This document shows, one piece after another, positions 17,806 to 26,640 of a DNA stretch of 64,000 bases (positions are counted from its first letter, which is position 1; each line of letters begins with the position of its first letter). Source of the DNA: Legionella moravica DSM 19234 (GTDB taxonomy: Bacteria; Pseudomonadota; Gammaproteobacteria; Legionellales; Legionellaceae); contig NZ_AUHS01000008.1 of the NCBI RefSeq assembly GCF_000423305.1, positions 62,001-126,000 of the forward strand, in the 5' to 3' direction. The notes under the pieces were generated by a model, which was not told the DNA's origin, did no database searches, and saw only the letters and a list, made by a program, of their open reading frames with translations. The position numbers and the translations under genes were made by a program.

Positions 17806-20082
17806 CTAGGCGCTTGCCGAATCGAAATACGTTGGTAATACTGAGCAAATGATGTTTTCAACGTCCAATATCTCAGTCACTTTATTTTCAACTACTGCTG
17901 TACCAGATACTCCCTTCCTGGTTATTTGCTTATCCAGGACGAACGTTCCCTCAACGATGTCGTAGACATGATCCACAATAAGGCCAAAATTTCTTTGAGA
18001 ACGCGAATACACGATGACCTGAACTTTTTCTCTTTTCTCTGATGCATTAGAGTGCCCATCAATAAACTGATCCAGGCGAACCAGAGGCATTATCGAATTA
18101 CGGTACTGAACCACCTCTTGCTTTCCGGCAGTTTCTATACTGCTTTCATAAAATTCCTCTATACGATCCACTTTACTTAATGGAACAGCCATGAGTGATT
18201 GACTGCCGGATCGCAATAATAATAAAGTTTGTTTTTGACCTGATTCTGCGGCTTCCTGTCTCTGGTGAGGGATTTTCTTGGATTGCATGTTATTGGGAAG
18301 TAATCCTGCTTTACGGGCTAATCCCATCACATCCAGAATCAAGGATATTTTACCATCCCCCATTATGGTTGCACCTGCAAAAGCGGTGACATTCTTCAAG
18401 AGTTTACTTAAGGGTTTTACAACAATTTCCTGCGTGTCATTTATATTGTCTACAATTAAACCAAAATGCGTTTCACCCGCTTGCAGAACCACTATATTAA
18501 TGCTGTCATGGATCTCTTTAAGTTGTGACATATGAGGTAATTCCAGCTCTTTGGCAAGATAAACCAGTGGAAGCAATTTACCTCGGAGTTTATAAACAGG
18601 CGTATCCTTAATGAACTTGATGTCCTGTTTGATTTGAGTGCATTCCAGTCGTACCAATTCCAGGAGATTCACCTGCGGTATTGCATAGCGATTACTATCA
18701 CAGGTAACGATAAGAGCCGGTATTATGGCTAAAGTCAGAGGAATTTTAACCTTAATCGTCGTTGACTCACCCACCTTGCTCTGAATGTCTATAGTGCCAT
18801 TAATCCGCTCTATATTGGTGCGCACAACATCCATGCCAACGCCACGCCCAGAAACATTCGTTACTTTTTCAGCTGTAGATAACCCCGGAAGAAAAATAAG
18901 GTAAAGCGCATCGCGCTCACTCATTCGTGATGCTTGTTCTTTCGTAATTAATCCTTTAGCTAAAGCCTTTTCCTTCACTTTTTCTGAAGAAATTCCTCCA
19001 CCATCGTCAGTTATCTCAATATTGACATGTCCACCTTCATGGTAGGCTTTTAAAGACAGAGTTCCCTCTTCTGGTTTACCTAGCGCTTTGCGTACTTCGG
19101 GTTTTTCTATACCGTGATCGACCGAATTACGTACTATGTGCGTTAAAGGATCTTTAATTGCCTCAATCAAGGTTTTATCTAATTCTGTTTCTTTGCCAAA
19201 CATTTGCAGAGTTACTTTTTTTTGACAGGAAGTTGCCAAATCACGAATAACCCGGGGAAATTTTCCCCAGACATTACCAATGGGCTGCATTCGTGTTTTC
19301 ATTACTCCCTCTTGTAACTCTGAAGTAATTAAATTAAGACGCTGAGACACTGATATAAAACTCGTATCAGAATCCATTGAAATAAATTGTAAAATCTGGT
19401 TTCGTGAAAGTACCAACTCACCGACGAGATTCATTAGTTGATCCAGCAGCTCGACGTTAATTCTTATTGTTGAATCAGCTAAATTTGGCACTTTTGATTC
19501 TACAGGTTGAGCTGGCTCTGCATTAGAAATCAATACATCATCTTTGGAATGATGCGTCGCTGCAGGTTCATCAGGCTCCATAGAATTTATGTCATGATCT
19601 GAAGATAAAACAACAGACTGGTCCTGAGCGTTTTCTGTCTCAGTGTCGCATGAACCAGTCTCAGAAGCGGTATCTTTCGCTTGCGATGAGTGTTCATTAA
19701 CGGATTGCAGCTGATGCAGGGTTTCAATTAGCGAAAGGTATTCTTCCTCGCCATCCTGTCCGGTATCCGAAATACACGCAAGCATACTTCTTACGGCGTC
19801 AACTGTATGCAACAAATTAGTAGTGATTTCGGTTTCCAGGGAGATTTTGCCGTCTCGTAACAACGACAATAAACTTTCCGCAGCGTGGGTTAATTTTTCA
19901 AGTTTATTAAAAGCCAACATCCCCGCGCCACCTTTAATGGTGTGTATGGATCGAAAGATAGCAGACAGGATTTTAGGATCGGAGGAATCTTGTTCTATTG
20001 CTACAAATCCATTATCCAGATTATCCAGATGTTCATTACATTCAGTCAAAAACTCTTTTATTATTTCATCATCCTCATTCAT
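17806..20082 (-). CDS. cheA: CheA chemotaxis histidine kinase
   Basis: CheA has 758 residues. The HPt domain carries His47 in SIHTIKGGAG. An acidic Ser/Asp-rich linker (about 110-200) replaces an obvious CheY-binding P2 domain. Next come the dimerisation helices (NLVGELVLSRNQI), the ATPase with N-box HIVRNSVDHGIE and G-boxes TDDGGGIS and GRGVGMDV, and then two CheW-like domains in tandem, the second from about residue 615. The doubled CheW domain is unusual compared with E. coli but known in other proteobacteria. It opens the cheA-cheW-receptor-cheY-cheB-cheR-cheX run. Confidence 0.96.
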   Translation of the reverse strand: MNEDDEIIKEFLTECNEHLDNLDNGFVAIEQDSSDPKILSAIFRSIHTIKGGAGMLAFNKLEKLTHAAESLLSLLRDGKISLETEITTNLLHTVDAVRSMLACISDTGQDGEEEYLSLIETLHQLQSVNEHSSQAKDTASETGSCDTETENAQDQSVVLSSDHDINSMEPDEPAATHHSKDDVLISNAEPAQPVESKVPNLADSTIRINVELLDQLMNLVGELVLSRNQILQFISMDSDTSFISVSQRLNLITSELQEGVMKTRMQPIGNVWGKFPRVIRDLATSCQKKVTLQMFGKETELDKTLIEAIKDPLTHIVRNSVDHGIEKPEVRKALGKPEEGTLSLKAYHEGGHVNIEITDDGGGISSEKVKEKALAKGLITKEQASRMSERDALYLIFLPGLSTAEKVTNVSGRGVGMDVVRTNIERINGTIDIQSKVGESTTIKVKIPLTLAIIPALIVTCDSNRYAIPQVNLLELVRLECTQIKQDIKFIKDTPVYKLRGKLLPLVYLAKELELPHMSQLKEIHDSINIVVLQAGETHFGLIVDNINDTQEIVVKPLSKLLKNVTAFAGATIMGDGKISLILDVMGLARKAGLLPNNMQSKKIPHQRQEAAESGQKQTLLLLRSGSQSLMAVPLSKVDRIEEFYESSIETAGKQEVVQYRNSIMPLVRLDQFIDGHSNASEKREKVQVIVYSRSQRNFGLIVDHVYDIVEGTFVLDKQITRKGVSGTAVVENKVTEILDVENIICSVLPTYFDSASA

Positions 20083-20160
20083 GATCCTGGCCCATCCTTG
20101 TTTTACACCTAAGATTATTCCGTTAACTCTCTCTGGTTATTCAATTAACCTGAAACCCTG

Positions 20161-20877
20161 TTAGCTTTCATAACTTTTTTTCGCTTCATCAAGGGTTAAG
20201 CAGGTGATGGCTGATGCAGTCTCTTCATATTCTTTTAATTCTTTTGCTACTAAAGCCTTTGCGATGACAATAGGTTTGATTTGCGCTTTCTTACAACTAT
20301 TGAGAATAAAACCAATCAGCTGAATTGCAGAAGAATTCAGAACATCATCCTTGGACATATCCGTTATAATCTTCTTGGCACCCTCTTTGATCGAAGTATT
20401 GAGCTGCTCCTTGATTTCTGTAACGGCATGAGTACTCATTTTGTCTGGGAATACCAGAATATCGATGTCATTATCTTTAATAAAAAACTGAGACACTTTC
20501 TTTTCTTCCAAAGCCAAATATTTTTTGACCCGTTCCATCAACTGATCGCTTTGAAAAGGTTTGGAAATATAATCTTTAACGCCCAGTTTGATAATTTGAA
20601 CCACTACGTCCTTGCTTGATTCAGCAGTAAGCATAATGACTGGAATGTCTTTAACCGAGGGATCAGCTTTTATTTTTTCAAGCATCTCAATTCCATTCAT
20701 GACCGGCATGGTCAAATCAAGAATGATTAAATCCGGTTTTTCGCGATAGATAACAACCAAGCCCTCAGCACCATTTTCAGCTTCACTGACACAACAATCA
20801 AATGGTTGAAATGCTTTATTAACAATCTTTCTAATCACACTACTGTCATCTATTGTTACTATCTTATACGTTGTCAT
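20161..20877 (-). CDS. Receiver-STAS two-domain response regulator
   Basis: This 238-residue protein joins a CheY-type receiver to a STAS domain. The receiver (1-120) has TIDDSSVIRK, Asp54 in IILDLTMPVMNG, the conserved Thr in LTAESS and Lys in YISKPF. The second half (about 125-235) resembles an anti-sigma-antagonist fold, with DDVLNSSAIQLIGFIL at the position of the usual D-S-S-G loop. TAGGAG precedes the chosen ATG. It is the first gene of the chemotaxis operon, 78 bp before cheA. CheA may phosphorylate it so that the STAS part regulates a partner; the partner is unknown. Confidence 0.88.
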   Translation of the reverse strand: MTTYKIVTIDDSSVIRKIVNKAFQPFDCCVSEAENGAEGLVVIYREKPDLIILDLTMPVMNGIEMLEKIKADPSVKDIPVIMLTAESSKDVVVQIIKLGVKDYISKPFQSDQLMERVKKYLALEEKKVSQFFIKDNDIDILVFPDKMSTHAVTEIKEQLNTSIKEGAKKIITDMSKDDVLNSSAIQLIGFILNSCKKAQIKPIVIAKALVAKELKEYEETASAITCLTLDEAKKSYES

Positions 20878-21417
20878 TGCACGATCTCCTAGGTCTTTCA
20901 TAGTACTTGTAATCCAATAGCAAAAAGATACGCGCCTATCCTTTTATACACATTGGTCTCACAATGCATTCCTGTACATCGTTATAACTTTTGAAGTTCC
21001 GCTTAATTCCCAGTGTTTTAATCAATCTGGAAAACAGGTAAAACAAAGTGGCTCGATATTTAAACACTTTTTATTTTTTTTAAACTTAACTTCTCTATTA
21101 ATAAAGGTAGCTGATCGCCAAAAATTAAATGACAATTTTCTAAAAGAATGATTAAAAACTGCTTGCAATCAATTTTTAATTTTTGTAATCATCAGACCGT
21201 TGGATTATTAAATGTTTCATAGAGTCTTCTGGATACATCCCCCTCCTGTTCATCCCATGAGATGAACCATTTTTTAAGCGCTGTAGTCAATTAAAATGCT
21301 CGTTTAGAATTAAACCATTTCGGTAATAAATAATTTAGCGAATACCGTATTTACAGCAGCCGAAGGACATATTACATTTAATCCACTTTTGATAATTTCA
21401 TAAGATAAAACTCCAAA
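20878..21417. other. Divergent promoter region, chemotaxis operon / FNR-like gene
   Basis: No gene is supported in these 540 bases. The region must carry the promoters of the minus-strand chemotaxis operon and of the plus-strand FNR-like regulator. No convincing sigma-28 promoter and no full TTGAT-N4-ATCAA FNR box was found by eye; TTGAT at about 21390 is only a half match. Confidence 0.5.
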
Positions 21418-22152
21418 ATGCTCAAAAATCAGACACCCTCAATTTCAAGCTGCGGCAGTTGTTATATGCTAAAAAATTGCCTTATGGCAAAAGCTGACTT
21501 AGCAAACATGCTGCAAGAATCTATTGAGTTGCACGCCCGAATTGCTCATGCAAACGAGTACATTTCAACTGATTTTATTGAGAAAAATCAAATTATAATC
21601 GTCAGGACAGGGGCAGTAATCAAAGAATACGCAGACGCAAAGGGTAGTATTTCCTTAATAGATATCTATTACCCAGGCGACATGATTGTGGACTATTCGG
21701 AGACTGAGGTTCATTACACCATACGGTTAAAATCAATAGAAACATCAAGCCTGTGTTATCTCAATACAAATGTATTTAATATTACCCCTCTTTATACTGA
21801 GTTTTTAACCATTCGTTTAAAAAATCTTGAAGAAAGTAATTCGTTTAAACAATTTCTTCTGGTACATAAAGATCCCATAAAAAGAGTCCTTCTTTTTATC
21901 TTGACCATAGTCAAGAAAAAGCATGCTTTTCTGTGTGATGATATTGAAATCAAAATAAACTTATCACGCAAGCAGATTGGCATCTATCTCGGTTTGGCTG
22001 AAGAAACAGTAATCAGGGCCTTACGCTATTTAAGTGATTTGGGGTTATTAAATGTTAATAGCAAGAATTTCATTATTCCGCAATACAAAAAATTAATTAA
22101 TTTTTACACAATTAGCCAAAATGACAGTACAAAATCCCAAGAGGCTCACTAA
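21418..22152 (+). CDS. FNR-type iron-sulfur transcription regulator
   Basis: This Crp/Fnr-family protein has 244 residues. It has four cysteines placed as in E. coli FNR: C12-x2-C15-x5-C21 near the N-terminus, and C113 in the context ETSSLC, which mirrors FNR Cys122 in ETSMVC. A cyclic-nucleotide-binding-like barrel follows, then a winged helix with LSRKQIGIYLGLAEETVIRAL. The recognition helix reads E-T-V-I-R where FNR has E-T-I-S-R. It is therefore likely an oxygen-responsive regulator with a [4Fe-4S] cluster. It is divergent from the chemotaxis operon, which it may control. Confidence 0.85.
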   Translation: MLKNQTPSISSCGSCYMLKNCLMAKADLANMLQESIELHARIAHANEYISTDFIEKNQIIIVRTGAVIKEYADAKGSISLIDIYYPGDMIVDYSETEVHYTIRLKSIETSSLCYLNTNVFNITPLYTEFLTIRLKNLEESNSFKQFLLVHKDPIKRVLLFILTIVKKKHAFLCDDIEIKINLSRKQIGIYLGLAEETVIRALRYLSDLGLLNVNSKNFIIPQYKKLINFYTISQNDSTKSQEAH

Positions 22153-22513
22153 CAACCCAACCCCCAAGGGTTTCATAAATGCCCCCCCTCAACGGCATTA
22201 AAGAGCGACTCAATAAACCCAAAACCAAAAAAATAAGCGAAAATATAAGTGATATTATCCACTCTTTAAACCCAAAATACTTGTGATAAGTTTCTTATTG
22301 ACCTAATATCTTTAAAAGAGCTTGCTTTTATTTTTTCAATTTGCTCCAGAAAGAGAAATAATTGATTGTTTAATGCTCGAAAAACACATGTAACATCAGA
22401 AGCTATTTTTATCTGGTACATAGTGTATGTTGTCGATGTTATTTATCTTGAGACGAAGAAATGCCGAGCGACTTTCTTCATCATAACGTTTAATTAACAC
22501 AGTTGATTATGCT
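22153..22513. other. Intergenic region between the FNR-like and CheX-like genes
   Basis: This is 361 bases with no supported gene. Just after the regulator stop there is a short AACCC/GGGTT stem and then a 6-bp AATGCC/GGCATT stem (22178-22199), which may end transcription. The rest is AT-rich with no clear signal. Confidence 0.4.
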
Positions 22514-23011
22514 ATGAATAATATTAATACGATAAACATACAAAAAATTATAACTGACTCAACATTGAATATGTTTTCAACAATGTTATCCATGGATCTG
22601 GAAACGCCTCATGATCACACCTGTGTCGAGCATCATAAATTTGAGTTAATGGGCCTTGTTGATTTAGATGGTGAGCTGATTAGTGGTTTAATTGTAATTG
22701 GGTTAACTGAAGAATTTGGAAGAATCATAACCGCTCGCATGCTGGATCAATCTATTTCTGACATCCAATCCACCCAGGAAATTCTGGACGTTTCAAAAGA
22801 GGTCTGTAACATCATAAGCGGCAATTTAAAATCCAGATTGTGTGATATGGGATTTACATGTCGAATTAATCCCCCATCAGTGGTAGAAAGCAAAGATTAC
22901 AAATTAAATTCCGACGAATGGATGTATTCATTATGTCATCTGTTCCACTTTGAGGAACATCAGTTTTTTGTTCGAAGCTATTTTAAAGGCTCAGTAGACA
23001 ATTTTTCCTAA
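22514..23011 (+). CDS. Second CheX-like phosphatase
   Basis: This 165-residue protein has the CheC/CheX fold signature SKEVCNIISGNLKSRL, with the E-x2-N catalytic pair. It is the same length as the operon copy at 12538 but is diverged outside the motif. It is transcribed away from the chemotaxis operon, behind the FNR-like gene, from its own promoter. Its likely substrate is a CheY-type receiver, either CheY or the receiver-STAS protein. No good ribosome site is visible before the ATG. Confidence 0.72.
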   Translation: MNNINTINIQKIITDSTLNMFSTMLSMDLETPHDHTCVEHHKFELMGLVDLDGELISGLIVIGLTEEFGRIITARMLDQSISDIQSTQEILDVSKEVCNIISGNLKSRLCDMGFTCRINPPSVVESKDYKLNSDEWMYSLCHLFHFEEHQFFVRSYFKGSVDNFS

Positions 23012-23024
23012 TCAGCCTACTGGG

Positions 23025-23132
23025 ATCTCAAACAAATACGCGAGCATTCGTTTTCCCAAATTCTCGCAGGCAATCATGAGCATCACTGCCCATATTCCAA
23101 TTGTTCGTTATCAGCGAATCAGCTTTACATAA
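23025..23132 (+). pseudogene. Remnant of a DprE2-like SDR gene (3' end only)
   Basis: The frame reads SNKYASIRFPKFSQAIMSI and ends in a TAA. It aligns without gaps over 28 codons, stop included, with the C-terminus of the SDR gene at 11641-12363 (YFPKFWRAIMAIMTRIP region). Nothing of the remaining SDR is found upstream, where the CheX-like gene ends. It is a decayed copy or the scar of a deleted paralogue. Confidence 0.7.
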
Positions 23133-23141
23133 TATTTGATT

Positions 23142-24143
23142 TTATTCTCTACGTTGCTTCAAAAGCCAGTTTAAATCAGGCTCTACCAATAGGCGAGTCA
23201 ACTGGCCAACCCATTTCATAGAACACACGATGGTGGTCAGCAGTGCTAAAGCAATTAAAAGCAACACATAAGACCAAGTCTCCTTCTGATACAAACCCGA
23301 ATCGATTAGCCCCAGTAAAAAAAATACATGCAACAAATAGGGATACATCGTTCGCTGCCCCCACTCTGTAAAAAAGGTGCGTTGCGATGGCATCAGGACC
23401 AAGAAACTGAAACAAAAAGATAGCGAAATAATCATCCAAAAACAACGTAAAAAAAGCGCTTTGCTCACGGTCGTATGATAAATAAAAAAATAAGGATGAA
23501 TGGGTTCAAATTGTTTTACATTATTAGGCGATATACTGAATACCAGATATATGAGACAACAAAAAATAATAAATGCCCCCACTTTGTACCATAAACTCCA
23601 GTCCCGCTCTTTGTATTGCGCTAATTTAAACCCCAAAACAAAGAATGGAAAATATAAAAAAGTAGTTCCCAAAGCAAATACATCACCCATTTTGCCACAA
23701 AAGCCGATGAGCAAGGCCACTATAACTGATATTAATAAAGGACATTTTATCTGCAAAAAATATGGAAGTACGGTTCTCCAAATAGCAAGAGACAGCAAAT
23801 ACCACAAAATATAAAAGGGTTCTATTATCAATAACTTGGTATTGTAATCTCGAGCGACATAGGAATAAATCAATTCAAAAATAATATAAGGCGCCATTAA
23901 ATGGGTAAGAATTTTACCCATAGAGCGTTCCGTTAATTGTTTGTGACTGAATACACCTGAGATCAGAGTAAAACAAGGCATGGCTAGTAATTGCAAACAC
24001 ACATACAGATTTTGCGTCAACAAATATTTCTGCGTCAGTATTCCACTGCGATGGGGGGAAATAAAATGCAAGAGCACCACACAGAATATCAAAAAAAATT
24101 TTGCATTATCACATTTATAATTTCTTAGTGTTATTTCCGACAT
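23142..24143 (-). CDS. Membrane acyltransferase (acyltransferase 3 family)
   Basis: This integral membrane protein of 333 residues has about ten hydrophobic helices. It begins ITLRNYKCDNAKFFLIFCVV and continues with VLLHFISP, the position of the catalytic-type His in acyltransferase-3 proteins, which O-acetylate surface sugars. The start is the ATG at 24143 with AGGAG 5 bases before it. It stands alone, with no sugar genes beside it, so the acceptor is unknown. It may modify LPS or another surface glycan. Confidence 0.75.
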   Translation of the reverse strand: MSEITLRNYKCDNAKFFLIFCVVLLHFISPHRSGILTQKYLLTQNLYVCLQLLAMPCFTLISGVFSHKQLTERSMGKILTHLMAPYIIFELIYSYVARDYNTKLLIIEPFYILWYLLSLAIWRTVLPYFLQIKCPLLISVIVALLIGFCGKMGDVFALGTTFLYFPFFVLGFKLAQYKERDWSLWYKVGAFIIFCCLIYLVFSISPNNVKQFEPIHPYFFIYHTTVSKALFLRCFWMIISLSFCFSFLVLMPSQRTFFTEWGQRTMYPYLLHVFFLLGLIDSGLYQKETWSYVLLLIALALLTTIVCSMKWVGQLTRLLVEPDLNWLLKQRRE

Positions 24144-24231
24144 CAATGCTCCTGCTGACTGTTCTTTTAGTCATTAACCCTCAATCGATTTCTTTTGAAG
24201 AAATATCCTCCAATACGCTTTTGATCAACCG

Positions 24232-25482
24232 TTAACATAATCTGGCTTCACTGGTTTGTTCCGTTTGTTCTACAGCGTTCAAGGTTTCATCCAGTTGATT
24301 TACTGTACTGGTATTAAGCTTGATTGGCGAGAAGCTTTGGGTAAACAATGCAGCTATAACATAACCGATACCCAGCGTCCCTAATGCAAGCAATATATTA
24401 GCCATTAATTCTTTGTACCCCCTATGCTCGCTAAGAACCCCTTTACGCTGTTCGCGAATCTCATGAGTTGCCTGTTCTTTAAATTCGTTAATATCGATTA
24501 TTCCCTCTTTATACATTTCCGAATAACTCATTAGTCTTTGAACTAATTGGCATGCAGCACCATAAGGCTTTTTTACCTCATCATCAAGTTCCAGAGGATA
24601 ACGTTTATGAAACTCATCGCGCTTAATGACCAATTGTTTGACTAACCTATCAAACTGATGCAGTTGCAGTTCCCGCGCCTTCATTTGTTTGGATTTCAAA
24701 TCCTGCTTTGTGACCTTATCGGATTGAGAGGAATCGGCCTGTACAGTACTCGTCGCCTGCTCCGAAGAAGCAGATCCACGGCTAGAGACAGGATCCGAAG
24801 TACACGTTACAGCAGACGGTCTTTTATGCTTTTGCCATGAACTTATTTTAGAAACCAAATGCCTCACTACTGATTCATTGACCTCAGAGCCATTAGTTTC
24901 TGCTCCAGCATTATCTTTATGGGATGCATTCGGTTGAGGCTCAGTAATTAATGCGTTTTTACCGTAAGGATTGGCGTTTATTTCCCTGACGGCTTCATCA
25001 GTGTTCAACTCATTTTTTGGTTCTGTTCGGGCAAATTCCTGCTTTTTTCTTTGCAGATGTTGGGCTATTTCTTTCTCTAGTTTAATGATTTTATTTTGTG
25101 CTGATGGATGCTTGGTAATATGCCTTAGTACTGAAGGGGTATCGGTATTAATTTGAGAATGATGCTGAATCAAGGAATTTAAATTATCCGAACTGTGACA
25201 ATGTTTTAGTTCATGTTTCATTCTCTCAAGAGCTTGAAACAAAGAATTAAAAATTAACTCATCTATACGATTCATGAGTTTATTCAGATCTTTATTTATT
25301 TTTTGATCCGCTTGAATTAACTGAATATCGCGGTCAGATTTTAACTGAACCACATCATAGCGGAGAATTATCGATTTCAGCACATCCAGGCTGTGTGAAT
25401 TTTTCAGTTCTTCTTTAATGCCTTCCAATTTTTTAAACACTGCATCAAACGTATTTTTATCTGCATTGTGTACCTTTGGCAT
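24232..25482 (-). CDS. Coiled-coil protein with tandem repeat and C-terminal membrane module
   Basis: This 416-residue protein has no recognised enzyme domain. Residues 12-77 and 78-143 are a tandem repeat of 66 residues, both opening F-x-x-(V/L)-F-x-x-L-x-x-(I/M)-K-x-E-L-K. A polar Ser/Gln-rich linker follows (about 170-260), then a helical region. A membrane module starts at HRGYKELMANILLALG near residue 357 and continues GIGYVIAALF. The C-terminus is Glu-rich (NAVEQTEQTSEARLC). The HRG-membrane module also occurs in the gene at 44912. Legionella proteins of this build are often Dot/Icm effectors, but that is inference here. Confidence 0.72.
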   Translation of the reverse strand: MPKVHNADKNTFDAVFKKLEGIKEELKNSHSLDVLKSIILRYDVVQLKSDRDIQLIQADQKINKDLNKLMNRIDELIFNSLFQALERMKHELKHCHSSDNLNSLIQHHSQINTDTPSVLRHITKHPSAQNKIIKLEKEIAQHLQRKKQEFARTEPKNELNTDEAVREINANPYGKNALITEPQPNASHKDNAGAETNGSEVNESVVRHLVSKISSWQKHKRPSAVTCTSDPVSSRGSASSEQATSTVQADSSQSDKVTKQDLKSKQMKARELQLHQFDRLVKQLVIKRDEFHKRYPLELDDEVKKPYGAACQLVQRLMSYSEMYKEGIIDINEFKEQATHEIREQRKGVLSEHRGYKELMANILLALGTLGIGYVIAALFTQSFSPIKLNTSTVNQLDETLNAVEQTEQTSEARLC

Positions 25483-25780
25483 AATACAACTCCCTTTATA
25501 TTAATACATCGGTAGAAACAAAATCCCCTCTGAATCACACTCCAATATGCTTTGATGCAACACAGAAAGTTACTTCAAGCACATCAAATCAAGCAATCCA
25601 AGTCAAGAGAAAATTAATGCTTCCATCCAAGCATTATCCTATATTGATAATATTAAGTCAGATGTAGAGCTGATGATGCTTCAATTGTTCTTGATCCCTC
25701 ATTCCGAAATACAATTTTAATTTAAAATTCACCAAAATATTCTTGACGTAGGATCTGGTTTTTGATCTATTACTACTTTT
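25483..25780. other. Non-coding stretch upstream of the coiled-coil gene
   Basis: This is about 300 AT-rich bases with no supported gene. It must hold the promoter of the minus-strand coiled-coil gene and ends at the transposase remnant. Confidence 0.4.
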
Positions 25781-26002
25781 AATGATCTTTTAGGATGTTT
25801 TTTAGATAGCCTGTACGAGAAAGGCGTTTCTTCGTTTTACCAGAAACTGGCATTGAAGGTAATTCAACATCTTGGTTTACCCTGTCAAAGTCACAATCTA
25901 GATGCAACGAGTTTTCATTTAGATGGCAAGTATCCCCGAGATATAGACGCTCAAGCAATCACTTTATGCAAAGATATAGTCGCGACCACTGACCTTATTT
26001 AA
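25781..26002 (+). mobile_element. IS1634-type transposase remnant, left copy
   Basis: An open segment of 73 codons encodes a piece of a DUF4277/IS1634-family transposase, including FLDSLYEKGVSSFYQKLALK, the following VIQHLGLP stretch and NLDATSFHLDGKYPRDID, the conserved D-T/S-S-F-H region. No start or terminal repeats were seen. Its first 102 bases match 28149-28250 at 96 positions. It lies in the same direction as that copy and on the other side of the gene at 26641. Confidence 0.75.
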
Positions 26003-26640
26003 ACCAGGTGGTGCTCAATTTAATGAGCCTGACAAATGCCAAACTGTCTGTTCTGAAATTCAAACAAAGGCACAAACAAAGGCTCATGATCAAAATTTTT
26101 ATTTCTTGCTATAAGTTACAAACTTATTTAAGATCTCTAGCCAGCACTGATCGTTCGCTCATTTTTGTATTCACTTGTTTTAGCACAAATAGATAATTAA
26201 GAAAGCACTCAGGTCGTTAATCGTGTCATCTCAGCCGGCGCTGAACTTGATACTACGTGAATATCTGGCAAGCGGGAATCTACTCCGGAGAGTCAATAGC
26301 GCCTCCGATTGGCTGACGTTATAGATTACCCCTGCAACATCGAAGTTTTTGTCAAATTTTTACGCGGCGGTAATGACACGATTGAAGATTGGTGTGAAAT
26401 CTGAAATAACTGTCCCACCAAAAGGAAGAGTACATAAAAATGAGCGAACGCTCGGTTACATACTTGAAGACGAATTGGCTCTTGCAATCGCTGGTTACGC
26501 ACCGCTACGTGCCCGGGCAAATGAAAACAAGATTACATATAGTAATAATTATTTAAATAACTACCCAACCTAGCCGGATGTTATCAGGGATTACGAGTCA
26601 GTAAAATTGAATTAAATAACCAATGAGAAAGAGGTTTTAT
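26003..26640. other. Degenerate stretch between IS remnant and orphan gene
   Basis: No gene is supported here. Short open frames exist, for example 26349-26573, but they lack a ribosome site, show no family resemblance and are contradicted by overlapping frames on the other strand. Around 26280-26540 the base composition rises above the surroundings, which suggests debris of another gene. Confidence 0.4.

Noticed and set aside
20880..21417. FNR box in the divergent region
   Set aside because: Only a TTGAT half site near 21390; the second half does not match.
26326..26573. Overlapping open frames on both strands
   Set aside because: No ribosome site, no family resemblance, and the two contradict each other; the region looks like decayed sequence.
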